Below, one piece after another: positions 10,189-22,623 of a DNA stretch of 64,000 bases (within the stretch, counting starts at the first letter, position 1; every line of letters begins with the position of its first letter). The stretch comes from Coprinopsis marcescibilis. Taxonomy: Eukaryota; Basidiomycota; Agaricomycetes; Agaricales; Psathyrellaceae. The DNA lies in assembly GCA_004369085.1 (NCBI GenBank), contig ML210155.1:248001-312000 (forward strand), given 5' to 3'. The notes beneath the pieces were generated by a model. It ran no database searches and had not been told where the DNA came from. It worked only from the letters and a program-made list of their open reading frames with translations. Made by a program: the position numbers and the translations under genes.

Positions 10189-13156
10189 TCACGAAGTCTC
10201 CAGGTCTAAGCGGAAGAGACAGTACAGTAAGGTTGGTGTCGAACATAAGGGACATCGAGACGTCTTGATAACAGCGTTAACGATGCACCTTCAAAGACAT
10301 ATTATCAGTAAGAGAAACAGTCAAGCGCTCGTTACGGATTGGACGAACCGGTTACAAAAAACGTGGCCACACATGGTGGCCGTTATATCCTCGCAAGTCT
10401 CGGCTTTGCATTCTCTACAATGCAAAGGGTGGAGTAGGCTTGAAGGCGTTGGTGGAACCTGGAGCTTGTCTGCATCTCCATCGAAAGTGGTGTCGGGAGA
10501 AATGAGGGCTCCTTGGTCTTGTGCAAGCTCTTGAGGCGAAGTAACATAGCTTTCGTTCCCTGGTGAGGACAGGCTCGATAGCTGATCTTGGGGGGAGCAG
10601 TTGAGGTTCTTCTTCATATCATCGTCCGCAATTTGCACTGAAATGGACTCGGGCGACGGCGGTAAAGAGTCCGGAAGTGGCAGCCTAGCTTCTGGGATGA
10701 TGTCGAAGGAAGCCAACGCCGAGTGGGCGTCGAATAAAGGGGAGATGCTGGGTAGCTTCTGAAGTCCAATAGGCGAAGCGACGTCTGGTGACCCGGTGAC
10801 AGACTCGCTCCTGTAAAATCAGATTAGCCGATATATATGTAACAAGAAAACAACGACTTGCTCGCTCATCATGAATTTTATTTCGGGCGCTTGCAGGCTG
10901 GCGTCAAGAGGACCCGGAGTGTCAATAACCCAGTCAGGACTCCTGCTTATGTCGAAGCTCGATTCGCTAGTCTAGACACAGCGTCGGATGAGTATCGGTC
11001 AATACACTTCAGAGAGGAGCAAAGGCGTACCATCAAGGAGTCATCCAGTGCACTTCTCTGCTTTGCCAGACTTTCGGGTGACGAAATGCTGATGGAAGAT
11101 CCCGGCGACGAGAAATCAAGCTCGCTCTCGCTGCTTGCAAACTCTGGCAAAGGGTCCGTTCCTTTCTTAGGGCTGTCAATAACTTTTGGCGTCAACGAGT
11201 CGACAGAATCCTCGATCGAGTCGGCGTCAGACTCGTTGTCAGACATGAGACTTTGCCAGTGGATGGGTATGGGCTCGCTGTCATTGATCTGCCTCCCCCA
11301 TGTACGGGCGTCTGTCAGGGGCGCTCTCTGCGTGGCCGCTGACCCATTCGTTGCGATTCGAAGTGCTTGTCGGGCGCTTCCAGGATACAGGCGAGAATTG
11401 AAGTCGAAAGGCGGGGACAGCCGCCTTGGAAGAAGATTTCGGTCGTCTTCGGTAGCGTTGGATCGGGTCGTAGCACGTGGTGGAGATGAAAACCGAGGAC
11501 GATATGTTTGCTCGACGACCGTTGAGGCAGCCGACCGCGCTGGAGATGCTGCCCTCCTGCTCACAAAAGTTGGAGCGTGGGTGTTGAGGGGTAACGAAGT
11601 GGCAGATAGAGAATAGGAATGACGGTAGCCGAATCTCGTCAAGTTTGGAGCTGTATGGTGGCTTTGAGTTGGGACTAGCGGTGATGGGAATGCCGAAGAT
11701 TCGAGGCTATGAATGGACGATGTGTGCGAATGACCGGGACTATCTTTCGGCGGAGAATATGAAGATAACGTGGAGCTTATTCGACGATGCTCGGGTGAGC
11801 TGCTGACGGATTTCGGTGACTGGCAGACATTGTCAGTTCATTTCCAGCGTTTCGTTAGCAGAAAACACACCTTCTCTTCAAATCCTGGAGCAAACTTGAC
11901 TCTAATTTGCTCAGGGCTCCCGCTTGGCGTAGACGTAAGTTGGGACGACCGGATTGCTGGCGGTGACACCTGAATATTCTAGACAGTAGTGAGAAGGGGT
12001 GTACACTCTCAAATGCCCATGTTATCACCTGTTTTGAATTCCAAAGCTCATTTACAATGCGTCCCGGAGGAAGAAGTCCACTGGGACTAAAGGGAGGCGC
12101 CTGGACTGCCATAAGCGGTGACGCGAATGCGGCTGGAAGTCGTATTTCAGGCGAATCAATTCTTCTCGATCCCAGAGCAACCAGATCCTGCGACCGTTCG
12201 TCAGCAGCTCTATCGCGAACATATGTCACTTGGACAGACCTGGAACTGATGCTTTTGTGGCGGAGCTATGGGGGAAAAGCCTGTGTGGTAAAGCGAGGTG
12301 CTCGATGCATCGTGTTTTGCAAACCCTTGGTTTCGTAAGGTAGTTAGCGCTGGCTGGACGACAGCGGTGTGGATAGGCGTTGTGGCTTCTTTATCTGGAG
12401 AATTCGGCGAGGTACTACTATGTGGAATAGGGTGACAGGGTGGTGATGGCGCTAAGGAAGAAGGATCTGGGTCGTTTCCAGGCTCTGTGGTTTCGGTGTG
12501 CTCAGACGACACATGCTGGGTTACGGCATGATAAGAACGACGCTGCTCCTTAGTTTAGAACAATAGTAGGCCCACCTCTTGCAACAAGTCGTCGTCCAAG
12601 AAGCCCTTTGGGCACTGTGCACAGCTTGGGTGATTTTTCGAAGCTGCATAGTGTCGTTCCAAAGAGTCTTGGTCTTCGTAGATAAGTTCTCCGCCGCATG
12701 GCCCACACGCGATCTTCGTATGGGCAGTTTTCCGATGCTGAACTGTGGTTCAGTATCAAGTATACCGACGACTGTCAATGGGGCACTTACTTGTTCCATC
12801 TCCTGCTCATCCCTAAAGCCTTTGCCGCAACGCGGGCAATTTGGGTGCCTAGGAGAGCCGCGATAGTGATCTTCAAGGGCAAAAATTTGCTTGTAGCTTC
12901 GCTCGCATGTCTCGCAGTCGAACGTTGGAGGGTGTTTGGTTGCGGTATGCTAAGAAACGACGAAACAGAATTAGACTGGCGAAATGATCCATACTGTCTT
13001 GAAACTTGCCGCCTCAAGTCCCGACTCGCTTGAGAACCGCTTGTCACACTTGATGCACACCGGGTGCGGGGCGGACGAAGTCTTCAGGTGTTGTTGCAGG
13101 GCCTCCTTGTTGGAGAAGGCCCTATGACCACAGGGAATACATTCGATATGGGGCAT
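10189..13156 (-). CDS. C2H2 zinc-finger protein with C-terminal RING finger
   Basis: About 823 aa from ten exons: 13010-13156, 12791-12949, 12576-12737, 12240-12515, 12029-12187, 11871-11978, 11031-11819, 10862-10971, 10349-10810 and 10189-10288; phases agree. Residues 1-160 hold a run of C2H2-type fingers (IECIPCGHRAFSNKEALQQH, then VCIKCDKRFSSESGLEAH, FDCETCERSY, NCPRCGKGF, CAQCPKGF). A long Ser/Pro-rich, probably disordered middle follows. The last two exons build a C3HC4 RING: CRECKAETC, MCGHVFCNRC, then SRCPLC near the C-terminus; the final intron splits the CNR-C pair. RING domains usually recruit E2 enzymes, so a DNA- or RNA-bound ubiquitin ligase is a reasonable inference. Two introns (12950-13009 and 10811-10861) need GC donors. 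An in-frame ATG at 13276 is an alternative start. The acceptor at 11979 is ambiguous by nine bases. Confidence 0.83.
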
Positions 13157-13782
13157 TCGACGATCGGTCTGGCGGTGGTATAGTTCGGTGGAAGACCTTG
13201 CTTGAATGCGGGGGATTCGTTCACTCGACGCTGGACAGCTTTTGATTAAGCTGCCCACCTGGAGGCAGGAAGACATGAGGCCTCCATGAGGCGTTGATCT
13301 ATATTATTATTCCGTTGAGAATGGCTCTACCCCGGAATCTAGCATTCGGGATCTCAGGCCCCTCATTCGGTGCCAGCGACTGATGGTCCTACGGAAACGT
13401 TCGAAAGAAAACAAAGTAAAACTTGAGTTGCTTCTACAGAATGGATAGATTGGGTTTACTTTCAGCGATAGGTCCTCGACGGATCAGATTAGCTTTTCGC
13501 GGTGTTTCTTTCGAACATGAGGCTAACGGCGTTCATGATGACGGTTGTTGATGGAGAACATCAGTCACCAGGTCTCCCTAAAAAGGCATCCGACCGTCGA
13601 AGCGCGCGCAAAAATCATCCAAAGCTGCTCAGATTGGGTTCAGACTATCGATTTTTACCGGGACCGGGAAGCGCTTATTGCTCACGTCTTGGCATACAGC
13701 ATCGAAGTTGCATAGAAATGTAGCAACGTAAAATCAAAAACAAGTACAGATAATTTATCAACGATGTTCTACTTTAAGCTGG
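13157..13782. other. Intergenic spacer between zinc-finger and MFS genes
   Basis: Upstream of the zinc-finger gene and downstream of the transporter stop at 13783. Only short, unsupported open frames. Confidence 0.4.
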
Positions 13783-16192
13783 TTAATGCGCAAACCTAAA
13801 GTCTAGGCGACGGTTTCCCTTATCAGTCGTATTCGAAAGATATTCGGCTTTTTTCTGGTTCAGAAAATCGTATGAGGGAACCGTCGACCGGCAAATCAGA
13901 CCAAAGCTCACCTCGGAAGTCATGGCATCCCAAATCAGCGCCCTCTTCTTATTACGCCAGATATAGTACGCCTTGACGGAGGGGTATAGGACGATGCAAT
14001 TGAATGCACAGATACCAATGAGCCAATTGTTTCCGCGGCGATCTGAACAAACTATTGGTTAGGGCCAAAACACAACAAGAAAAAACACGGAAACTTGCAA
14101 GCAGGTTTATCGTCTTCACGGTAGATATTTGCTGCGATGATAGAAGACGTCTGGACAAACATGTTGTACAAAGACGCGTTGACAGTACGGCTGGCCACCC
14201 CGCCTGCATTCCTAGAACACCAAGCGACCTGAATCGGGTGGGTATAGGGGAATGCAAGAAGCCCAGTAGCAACACCCTGTCATACAGAACACAGGATCAG
14301 AAAAATGCTCTCATTGAAGTACATATTGTCGCCACTTACGTAGAAAATCCATGGATTTGGGTTGTCCGGGAGAAGTCTCAGCGCAATAAGGAATGGGAGA
14401 CACCATAGATCCTCAATCATGGCAACGTATGCTCGGTCGTTCACCGTTTCTGACACGATCGCGATAATCCACATCGTAATGATAGTTCCGACTGCAGAAG
14501 GGATGGTGAGCAAATTAGTGTGGAATGTTCCAAATCTGCCAATTGACACATTAACAAAAAAATCCGAAAAGAGTCCGTGGGCGACATACCCAAGATTTCG
14601 GAGGGAGAGAGTAAGATATGTGCCCGGAGGACTGGCAGGAATTCCAAATAGTAGGCCGCTGTAAAACGTTACCAAACCGTTGGCATCAACAAGGGAGGAA
14701 TCGCGTACATGATGTACAACGGCCAGAGATCGTAGTCCATTAAGGCTTTCCAGAGAAGCTTGGGGGTCAGAGCTTCCCGATTGTGCATATCACCTTTGGT
14801 AGGATCGTCACGGAGAACCCGGCTCACAGCAATAATTTCTTGTCGTTCCGTGAACCAGCCCTTCGGCCTGAACCATGTCTTCGTTTGCGTAGGACCGGGA
14901 GGCATCTTGAAGAAAGTTGCAATACCGATGATTAGTGTAATTAGACCCCTATCCGAAATAGTCAGCGCTGTGATTTAAAGGCAGATGACCAATGTACTCG
15001 ACGAGGAAGAGCCATCGCCAACCATCCTTCCCCAAGACTCCACGCATTCGGAGAACTCCAAAGGCAATAAAGCTGCCCGCTATCGTGCAGACTTGTGAAG
15101 ACATCCAAAATAACGCCAAGCGGAGAGGAAGTTCATTCTTAGTGTAGTAGTCTGCAGAAACATGAGGTCACGCCTGGAGGAAGTGGAATAGGGCTTACAT
15201 GATAGATACAGAATCAAATCGGGGATGAAGCCACCCTGCAAGAACCTAAGAGCGGGGATTAGTAACCGTCGACGCAAGGAGACAAGTCAAACGCACTCAC
15301 CCTAACACTCCACGACAAACGAGGAAACTGGTTCTTCCAGTGAGCCAGAATTGAGCCATTGTAACGATAGACCATCCACACATCTGGATAGGAATCCAAA
15401 CATCGGGTCCCAACTACACAGCGAGGAATATCAGGCATGAGGTACACAGACGACAGGTCGGTGAACTTACACGCTTAGAAACGATTTGCGAAGGCAGTTC
15501 AGCAGAAAGGAAGGCCAGACGGAATATTGTGTTCCCCAAGTTGTAGTCTATCGGACAAAGATTGAGCTTGAGCAGGAACAGCTTGTAACCGAATTTCTTA
15601 CCGTTGGTATTCATACCAAGGTTGCCCAAGATGTTGTCCGTGTTCGCCTGGGTCAAGTTACCTCGATCCAGGTTGAGAGCGGAGAATGAGATGGCCGCTA
15701 GGAAGAGGAAACAAAGATAAAAAGCGGTGCCGATAAATTACATTTGAAAAGCATACCCCATAACATGACCTTCCAGTCGATCTGTCGGACGAGTTCCTGG
15801 GTGCAGTTTAACACATAGCGCAGCTATGAGAGCACGGTGCGATAACATACCCGTTCCTCCCGATACGTCCACCGTGCATCTGGGTCGAAGCGATGGTAAT
15901 TCTCATGCTCCTTCTTCGGCCAATAATGTTCAGCGATGACTGGGTCGTCAAACACGGACCGTCGAGTAGAGATGGAGTCGGGGTCGATGGGGGTGTACTT
16001 CTTGCCGACAAGCAGTGCAGTCCAGCGGAAGGGGGTCGGTTCCTCGTCGGACAGGTCGGTCGTCGAGACTTGCACTTTAACATCACCGTCCTTCTTGTCT
16101 TTCTTGAGGTCGGATATTGAGGAAGCGGGCGACTGGGTGCCTGTGCCGAGGCTATCGTCGCTACCGCTGGACGGCTTCGCTGCTGAAGTCAT
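13783..16192 (-). CDS. MFS transporter, Dal5/Tna1-type anion:cation symporter family
   Basis: About 584 aa from thirteen exons: 15851-16192, 15757-15796, 15602-15697, 15471-15547, 15301-15413, 15199-15245, 14998-15151, 14709-14948, 14590-14658, 14340-14535, 14099-14276, 13912-14042 and 13783-13854. The hydrophilic N-terminus runs to about residue 114. It is followed by [12 protein letters not shown], the start of transmembrane helix 1, then [39 protein letters not shown], and the loop [13 protein letters not shown] that is typical of allantoate/nicotinate-type permeases. The C-terminal half contains WCSRNAGG and [14 protein letters not shown]. Twelve helices are expected. Substrates in this family are small carboxylates, vitamins or ureides; which one is unknown. 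Intron 14043-14098 has a GC donor (GCAAGT), the only site that restores YRRGNNW. Head-to-head with HIR1 across a 1-kb spacer. Confidence 0.92.
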
Positions 16193-17224
16193 GTCAGGTG
16201 AGGACAAAGTTCTCCACAAGATACATCCCCAGCTGAAGGTGCGGTTTAAGTAGCCTGGAGGTGGATATGACACATGTGGTAACCAATCATGAGCGGCCGA
16301 AAGCACACCATTTCGTGTCGAGTTCCTAATTTGCTTTCAGATGGTGCGTTATGGCTCTATGGTCATTGTACGGGTTCCAGCCGGGAGGATTCACATAACA
16401 TAACAAAGAATTGCGCAAGTGTACCTTGGCCCGATTCGGCTTCGAATAACCGGCTGCTGGCGATGGTTTGGTGGCAGGGTGCGCCAAAAGCAGCCGGCTA
16501 AGGCCCAAGTATGTTTAAAACATTCGCGAGTGCACGAAAGCCACTAAGGGCAGCGAGATGAAGCAAAAGCTGGCTCGTCAAGTTTCCTGGAATGCTCGTC
16601 AGTAATTTATATGATGAATATGGCCGAAGGAAGACTTACAATTTGGATACCTATAGTGGTCCATCTTCCGAACCAAGTGTTACGAAGTTGCTCTGATCAT
16701 TTGAACCCAGTACTTGGGCACGGCAGCACAAGACAATGCGTAGACAGATAATGTGGGTCAATCAAGCAAGGGAAGCCATTAGACCTTGCTTATCATCCAA
16801 AAAACGAGCATCAGGCAGAGATAGCAGGGGCGGAACCTCGGCCAGTGACTACGACTTCTCTGTGCACCATATTTAATGAGATGGCGAGCTTTGGAGGGGC
16901 AAGTGGGTCCGTGGATTTGGCTGCTTCTATATCTCATGTCCTAGATAGCCTCCGTCATAGGTTCTTGGGCCTGAAGATAAGTCGAATCAGGGCTTGATAG
17001 TACACAGGAACGGAAACCTAGAAATTCAGTATGGGGGTTGCAGACAAGAATGATTTGATTGCATCAAAGCCAGAGTGCGCGTCAGGTCAGCACAAACACT
17101 CTAGTCTCCTTGTCTTTCGCCATCACAAGTCCAGCTGACGACAAGCCTACTTGCTATTTAGGGACCGTGTGGGGGCCCAAGGACGACATTTGTGTGTCAT
17201 ATCGACCAGAAATTCAGCCGAATC
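16193..17224. promoter_or_regulatory. Divergent promoter region between MFS transporter and HIR1
   Basis: The two flanking genes are transcribed away from each other. No gene, clear TATA box or repeat was recognised in this 1-kb stretch. Confidence 0.4.
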
Positions 17225-20200
17225 ATGCATTTCACGAAACCAGCATGGGTGATGCACAAGGATTCATCGAAAAGTGACGACGCCAAAAGATTATCAATAT
17301 TTTCCGTGCACGTCCACCCCGATGGCTCTCGAATTGCTACTGGAGGATTGGATGCCAAAGTGCGAATATGGAGCACGAAGCCTATACTAAACCCAGCCTC
17401 GGAGGCGTCTGGCAGACCACCAAAGTCATTGTCCACTCTCACCATGCATACCGGGCCAGTCTTGGTCGTGCGCTGGGCTCACAATGGCAGATGGCTGGCA
17501 AGTGGGAGTGACGACGAGATTGTCATGATATGGGATCTGGATCCGTGAGTGCGGACTTGCACTGTTCTCGTGCATTGGCGTCTAACATCTCGAACAGCAA
17601 CGCGCGAGGGAAGGTCTGGGGTTCGGACGAAGTCAATGTGGAGGGTTGGAAACCATTAAAGCGCCTCCCAGGTCACGATAGTGGTGCGTTTACTGGCTGC
17701 CTTTTATTGCCAACCAACTCAACCAGTGCAAGACGTGACGGATATTGCTTGGTCTCCCAAAGACCGGTATCTTGCTTCCGTTGGCTTGGATTCTAAAGTT
17801 ATAATATGGGACGGTTATACCCTTGGTATGTGGCTCATTTACTACGTATACTGATCTAACTGTTACAAAGAATGCGTCCGAAAACTCGAGCAACATCAAG
17901 GCTTCGTCAAGGGTGTGTGTTGGGACCCAGTCGGGGAGTTCCTTGCCACTCAGTCTGACGACAAAACTGTCAAGATTTGGAGAACGACGGATTGGTCTCT
18001 AGAAGCAGAAGTCACAAAACCATTCGAAGACTCTCCGGGCAGCACCTTCTTCCGTCGTCTGAGCTGGTCCCCCGACGGTGCACACATCACCGCGTCCAAT
18101 GCCACCAACAATAAGGGATTCGTATTCATCGCAGCAGTGATTACACGCAACACATGGGCGTCGGATATCAGTCTGGTAGGCCACGAGAATACGGTCGAGG
18201 TTGCGGTGAGTTCAACGTCTCGTTCGAAGATGAGTTGGAGGACTAATGGATACAAGGCGTATAACCCGCACATTTTCCTTCGAAATCCATCAGCCCCCGT
18301 TTCGACTTCCAACATCTGTTCTGTGGTTGCACTCGGGGCTGACGACAGGTCCGTTTCAATATGGCAAACGAAATCTGCGCGGCCTCTCATCGTCGCCAAA
18401 CAAGTCTTCGACCGCCAAATCATGGACCTCAGCTGGTCTTGGGATGGGTTAACCCTCTACGCAAGTTCCTCGGATGGAACCATCGCAGTCTTCAGCTTTA
18501 CCCCGGAGGAGCTTGAGGGCATCGCCCCTCACAGCGTCCAAGAACAATACCTTTCCAAATTCGGCTTCAAACTAGAGCCCGCTCTAACTGGTTACGACCT
18601 TGCCGACGCAAACCACCCAACGCCACCGCCATCTCCTTCAAGAACTGTCATCAACGTTCCGAAGAAGATCATTGGAGGCGAACAAGTCAACCAGCTTGTC
18701 GCACGAAGGGGAAACCTCAAGAAAAGAGTACAGCTTGCAAACGGTTCGAGTTCAGCACCAGTGTCAAAGCGTGCGACGTTGTCCCAAATCCCCGCGGCCC
18801 GGTCTTTCACTGCGTCATCTTCGAAACTTAAGGACTTTGGGGGGCTGGACAATTCTTTCCCTTCTCCTTCAGAACAACCCTTTGAAGAGCCTCCGAGTAG
18901 AGGTTGGGGTGTACCAATGGATGTTGATCTTCAGATTGATGGGTTGGACGGTGATAACAAAGGGAAGCGGAAAGCTGCGTTCATGGATGACGGTGATGAT
19001 GCTAGGCCGAAAGGCAGGACCTTGGGTGGGGAAAGAAAGGTTGAGAAGCCGGGCGTTGTGAAACAGCTGTCTCGCTGGGGCGATGCTTCTTCGTCAACGA
19101 GTAATGAGCGCCCATTTGCGTCGACATCCCATGCGCCACTGTTACCTTCGCTATCTCTTCTTTCATACCTTAGCTCAGCAGTGGAGGACACTGATCAGGT
19201 TTTGGAGGCGCGGAATGACGAGGCGGCAGGTATGTTGAACAAAGTGCACTTGGAGCATGTCTAACCTACGATTATTCAACAGGTACGATCGAGGTATCGT
19301 TCGTCGCCGGCAAGCAGATACAATGGCTAGACTATCTTCCCTCTCCTGTCACCGCTGTGAAGGCTACCCATTTCTTCTCTGCTGTTGCAACGCAAGACGG
19401 GTGCCTGAACGTATATTCGCCAACAGGAAGAAGGTTCGTTCCTCTTTTATACAACCCTTTGGAACAGTCAGCTTAACAATCTGCATCAGGCTGATGCCTT
19501 CATTATCCCTTGGGACTCCAGTTGCGTTCCTAGACGGAAACAAACACTTCCTACTTGCCATCACAATCACAGGGCAGGTCAATTGCTGGAATGTGAAGCA
19601 AAAGAAAGCCGTTTTCGCACCAGCTAGTTTCACTCCCATTCTTTCGACCTCGCCCAACCACATCGTGACGACCGTAGCCGTTTCACAGACGGGTATACCA
19701 CTCATACAAGTCTCTAACGGCGTCATCTACTCATATGACCACAACCTTCTGTCCTTCATCAAAGTCACCGAACGATGGTGGGCAGACCATTCAGAGGCAT
19801 GGCATGGTCGATCGCGTGCTCCTCAGTCAATCCGCGGTGCAATGTCTACTACCGAGCACGGCCTCAAAGGGTCCTCCGATAGCACTCTTGCTCCTGATAC
19901 AACACCCAGGCCAGAATGGTGGAACATTGCGATCACGTTGGGACACTTGGAAAGTCGCATGCATGCTATCAAGCTTCTGGATAGCAGTGCGGAGTATAGG
20001 CAAGCGACCTTGGTGTACGCTAAGAAGATTGCCGATGAAGGGTTCAGGGCAAAGGCTGAGGAGCTCATTAAGGAGCTCTGCGGACCTATCTATTGGTGAG
20101 TGCAGCGGCAACTTTTCTGTTGTGCATGACTCTAACGATGCTTTCAGGCGTCCCGGTCGGGATGAAAATGTCTCTTCCACTATCTGCGGTATCCCTCGGC

Positions 20201-20362
20201 GCGACTTGCTCAAGGAAGTTCTCTCCATCTTCGGTATGTACCCCTAAACCTTCTGTTTATTCTCATAATTCTGACTCGATTACAGCTCGGAGCAAGACTT
20301 TGGCGAAACTCGGACAGGACTGGCAAGAAATCCTCAAAAAGGTAAATTCTGAGGATCTGTAA
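17225..20362 (+). CDS. HIR1: HIR1/HIRA histone chaperone subunit
   Basis: About 908 aa from nine exons: 17225-17544, 17598-17683, 17733-17825, 17871-18205, 18257-19229, 19283-19433, 19490-20095, 20148-20233 and 20286-20362. It starts MHFTKPAWV, the usual HIRA beginning. N-terminal WD40 repeats (SVHVHPDGSRIATGG, VRWAHNGRWLASGSDD, IAWSPKDRYLASVG, VCWDPVGEFLATQSDD) are followed by a Ser/Pro-rich linker with the basic segment VNQLVARRGNLKKRV, the position of the family's ASF1-contact region. The C-terminal Hira (TUP1-like) domain begins near SFVAGKQIQWLDYLPSP. HIRA works with HIR2/HIR3-type partners and ASF1 to deposit H3-H4 outside replication and represses histone genes; nuclear location expected. 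Length and order are normal. Confidence 0.95.
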
Positions 20363-20509
20363 ACTTTGTGCCAGCATGTTGTCTTTTTTTTTTTTTCAAA
20401 TATCCTTGTAATCATTGTGCTATACCCAACTTTCGGCTGTATCAAAGTACTGTACTTGTTATTATTATTGGGCCATTCTAGTATATGTTCCTGGGCCTAA
20501 AATCTTACC
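20363..20509. other. HIR1 3' flank with poly-T run
   Basis: Contains a T-tract of about 16 bases at about 20380-20396 just after the HIR1 stop, plausibly in the 3' UTR. Confidence 0.35.
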
Positions 20510-20970
20510 AGGGGCTCAGGGTAGGTAGCGAAATGACCAGCCTCAACTTCTGTGCTGCTTTCCTCCTCTCTGCCTCCCGCTTCTTCTCATCCCGCTTCCG
20601 TTCCTCCTCCTGTTCGATGCGACGTCGTTCTCTGGCCTCTGGTGTCGTCAGTAGCTTTGAACGCCCTTTCGAAGCACCTTGTCCTCTTTCTCAACTCACT
20701 CTCGTAGTCTTCATTGTCTTCTTCGTCGGCGTCGTCGTTGCCCACTTCACATGCACAAGAGTATCGAGTGGTTGGAGCTTGTGAATCCTATGTGCTGGGA
20801 GGCATAACAACTCGATTCGGTTGTTGATAGCGACCTCGATCATCATGTCTGTGATATGCGAGCCATGACCACCAAAGATGAGAAGCATGGGCTTCTTGGA
20901 CGTGTTTCGGGCCCGCTCTTGCGGTACAAACAACTTTTCGAACCACTCAACGCAGTATGTTGCTGTGTCT
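20510..20970 (-). pseudogene. Degenerate pogo/Fot1-type DDE transposase fragment
   Basis: The minus strand encodes VEWFEKLFVPQERARN, then KPMLLIFGGHGSHIT and LLCLPAHRIHKLQPLDT, which match the catalytic core of the DDE_1 transposases found in fungal pogo/Fot1 elements. Family members normally have an aspartate in F-D-GHGSH; here it is glycine. After HKLQPLD the frame shifts and continues as a Glu/Arg-rich tail (EARERRRIEQEEERKRD) typical of such elements' C-termini. N-terminal DNA-binding parts and terminal repeats were not found. It is a dead fragment left between HIR1 and the DUF4336 gene. Confidence 0.75.
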
Positions 20971-21153
20971 ACCCGTTATCTGACGTACCAACACTAAACT
21001 GGATCAGCATCCATCTTTGGGCACGTCTTGTACGGACACGGTCTCGTTCGCTCTTGTTATTACACTCCTCCTCGGACCTTACTCTCATCCTAACCCAGAA
21101 CGACAACCACACGCGTTAAATCACCCAAGAACGCCCACTGTTGTAGTCCGAAC
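20971..21153. other. Short upstream region of the DUF4336 gene
   Basis: Between the transposase relic and the ATG at 21154. No distinct element was recognised. Confidence 0.3.
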
Positions 21154-22623
21154 ATGTCAGATTCCGAAACAGTCATCAGAGAGGTGAGTTCCTAACCCAT
21201 TCCTTACCCGGGATCTTCCATCCCTAGAAAGATTCAAATGGAACGGAAATTAACAGAACTAAATAGGTAGCCAGTGGCGTTTGGACGTTCTCCAGGTGAG
21301 CAGAACCCTTCTGATGCGCCAAGCACCGGGAAGCGCCTGAGCGATCCATGAATTACGACTGACATTTCTTGTTCTTCTAATTTTTGAACAAATTCTTGTC
21401 GCGATCTGTAGGCCATTCTCTCGGTTTGGCCTCTTTCCGATAGGGGGCAGGTCTACGGCAGTCAAGTTGTCAAACGGAGGAGTCTGGGTATTGGCTTCCA
21501 CAAAACTGTGTCCGGAGACGAAGACTACGCTTGAGAAATTGGGACCTGTTGAGTGGGTCTCTCCTTCGGCCAAAAGGTCTCCCCGTACTGACCAGCTGCT
21601 AACTAAACCTGCTGATAATGAAAGATATATCGTCGGAGCAGACGCAGTGCACCACCTCTTCCTCCGTATGTTTCCCATTCTCCTAATGGGGTAATGAAAC
21701 GAAGCGACTGACAGTTCTGGGCGCTTCTTTCAATCAGGCGAATTCAAGGAGGCTTACCCGAATGCCAAGTTGCTTGCCCCGCTGGAAGCGGTCCAGAAAC
21801 CATCAAACAGCGGTCTCAAGTTCGATGGAGGTGTGTCAATATTTCTAAAGAGCTTCTATCTTAGACTTTTACGCAAGCACTTATTAATTCGGTCAATTGG
21901 CCGCAGTTTGGGGTCAAGACTCTCCTGATACCACTTACGGATTTGAGAACGACGTAAGCACCCTCGAATATTTTACCAGACCATGTGCTTACTCTGGTCC
22001 ATCTCTGTCGTTATGATCAGATCGAACACTGGTAAGCAGCAAGAACAGTGAATGCTTAACGTATCGTTCTTCGATTGATAACTGAATTGATAAAAAAAAC
22101 TTCCAGTTACTTTTCTGGCTTTAGGAATCGAGATGTCGCCTTCCTTCACAAGAATTCCAAGTCCCTGATACAAGCAGACCTGTTGATGAACCTCCCGCCT
22201 ACTGAACAGGTGAGAATGCAGCCCAGATCTTGTTACTAGATCTCACCGAGTGCCCCAAATTAGTACTCCAAGAGCAAGTCGTCGCCATCGTTCTTTGGAA
22301 TGAAGTTTGGCCCAACGTCTTGGGTTTATTCGCGGCTTATGCATAGCTTATCGACCGATAATGCGTGCGTAGTCTCGAGCTGTTTGTCCGATTCAAAGAA
22401 TTGACCTGATGTTTTTCTATTGGGCTCTCTGACAGAGCGATGAAAGCCGACGCTACCAAGGTTCTGGGCTGGGACTTTGAACGGATAATCCCATGTCATG
22501 GAGTGCGCCCACCTTTCTTGAGATTCTGACTATAGCTGACGTTCTCTATTACTCCAGGATGTCATTGAAACCAACGCGAAGGAGTCTTGGAAGGCGGTTT
22601 ATTCTCAATTTATTGATGCCTAA
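21154..22623 (+). CDS. DUF4336 family protein
   Basis: About 242 aa from eleven exons: 21154-21183, 21267-21295, 21412-21552, 21625-21665, 21738-21830, 21907-21953, 22021-22031, 22107-22209, 22264-22364, 22436-22502 and 22558-22623; phases agree. Diagnostic segments are SRFGLFPIGGRSTAVKL, GPVEYIVGADAVHHLFL, AYPNAKLLAP, and IIPCHGDVIE near the C-terminus. The family resembles a metallo-beta-lactamase-like fold, with paired His and a late HGD motif; its reaction is unknown. Exon 7 is only 11 nt long (22021-22031). No signal peptide, so probably cytosolic. It ends convergent with the NLR-like gene. Confidence 0.88.

Noticed and set aside
10858..11616. Plus-strand 252-codon frame
   Set aside because: It lies opposite coding exons of the zinc-finger gene; its translation matches no domain and it spans two introns of that gene.
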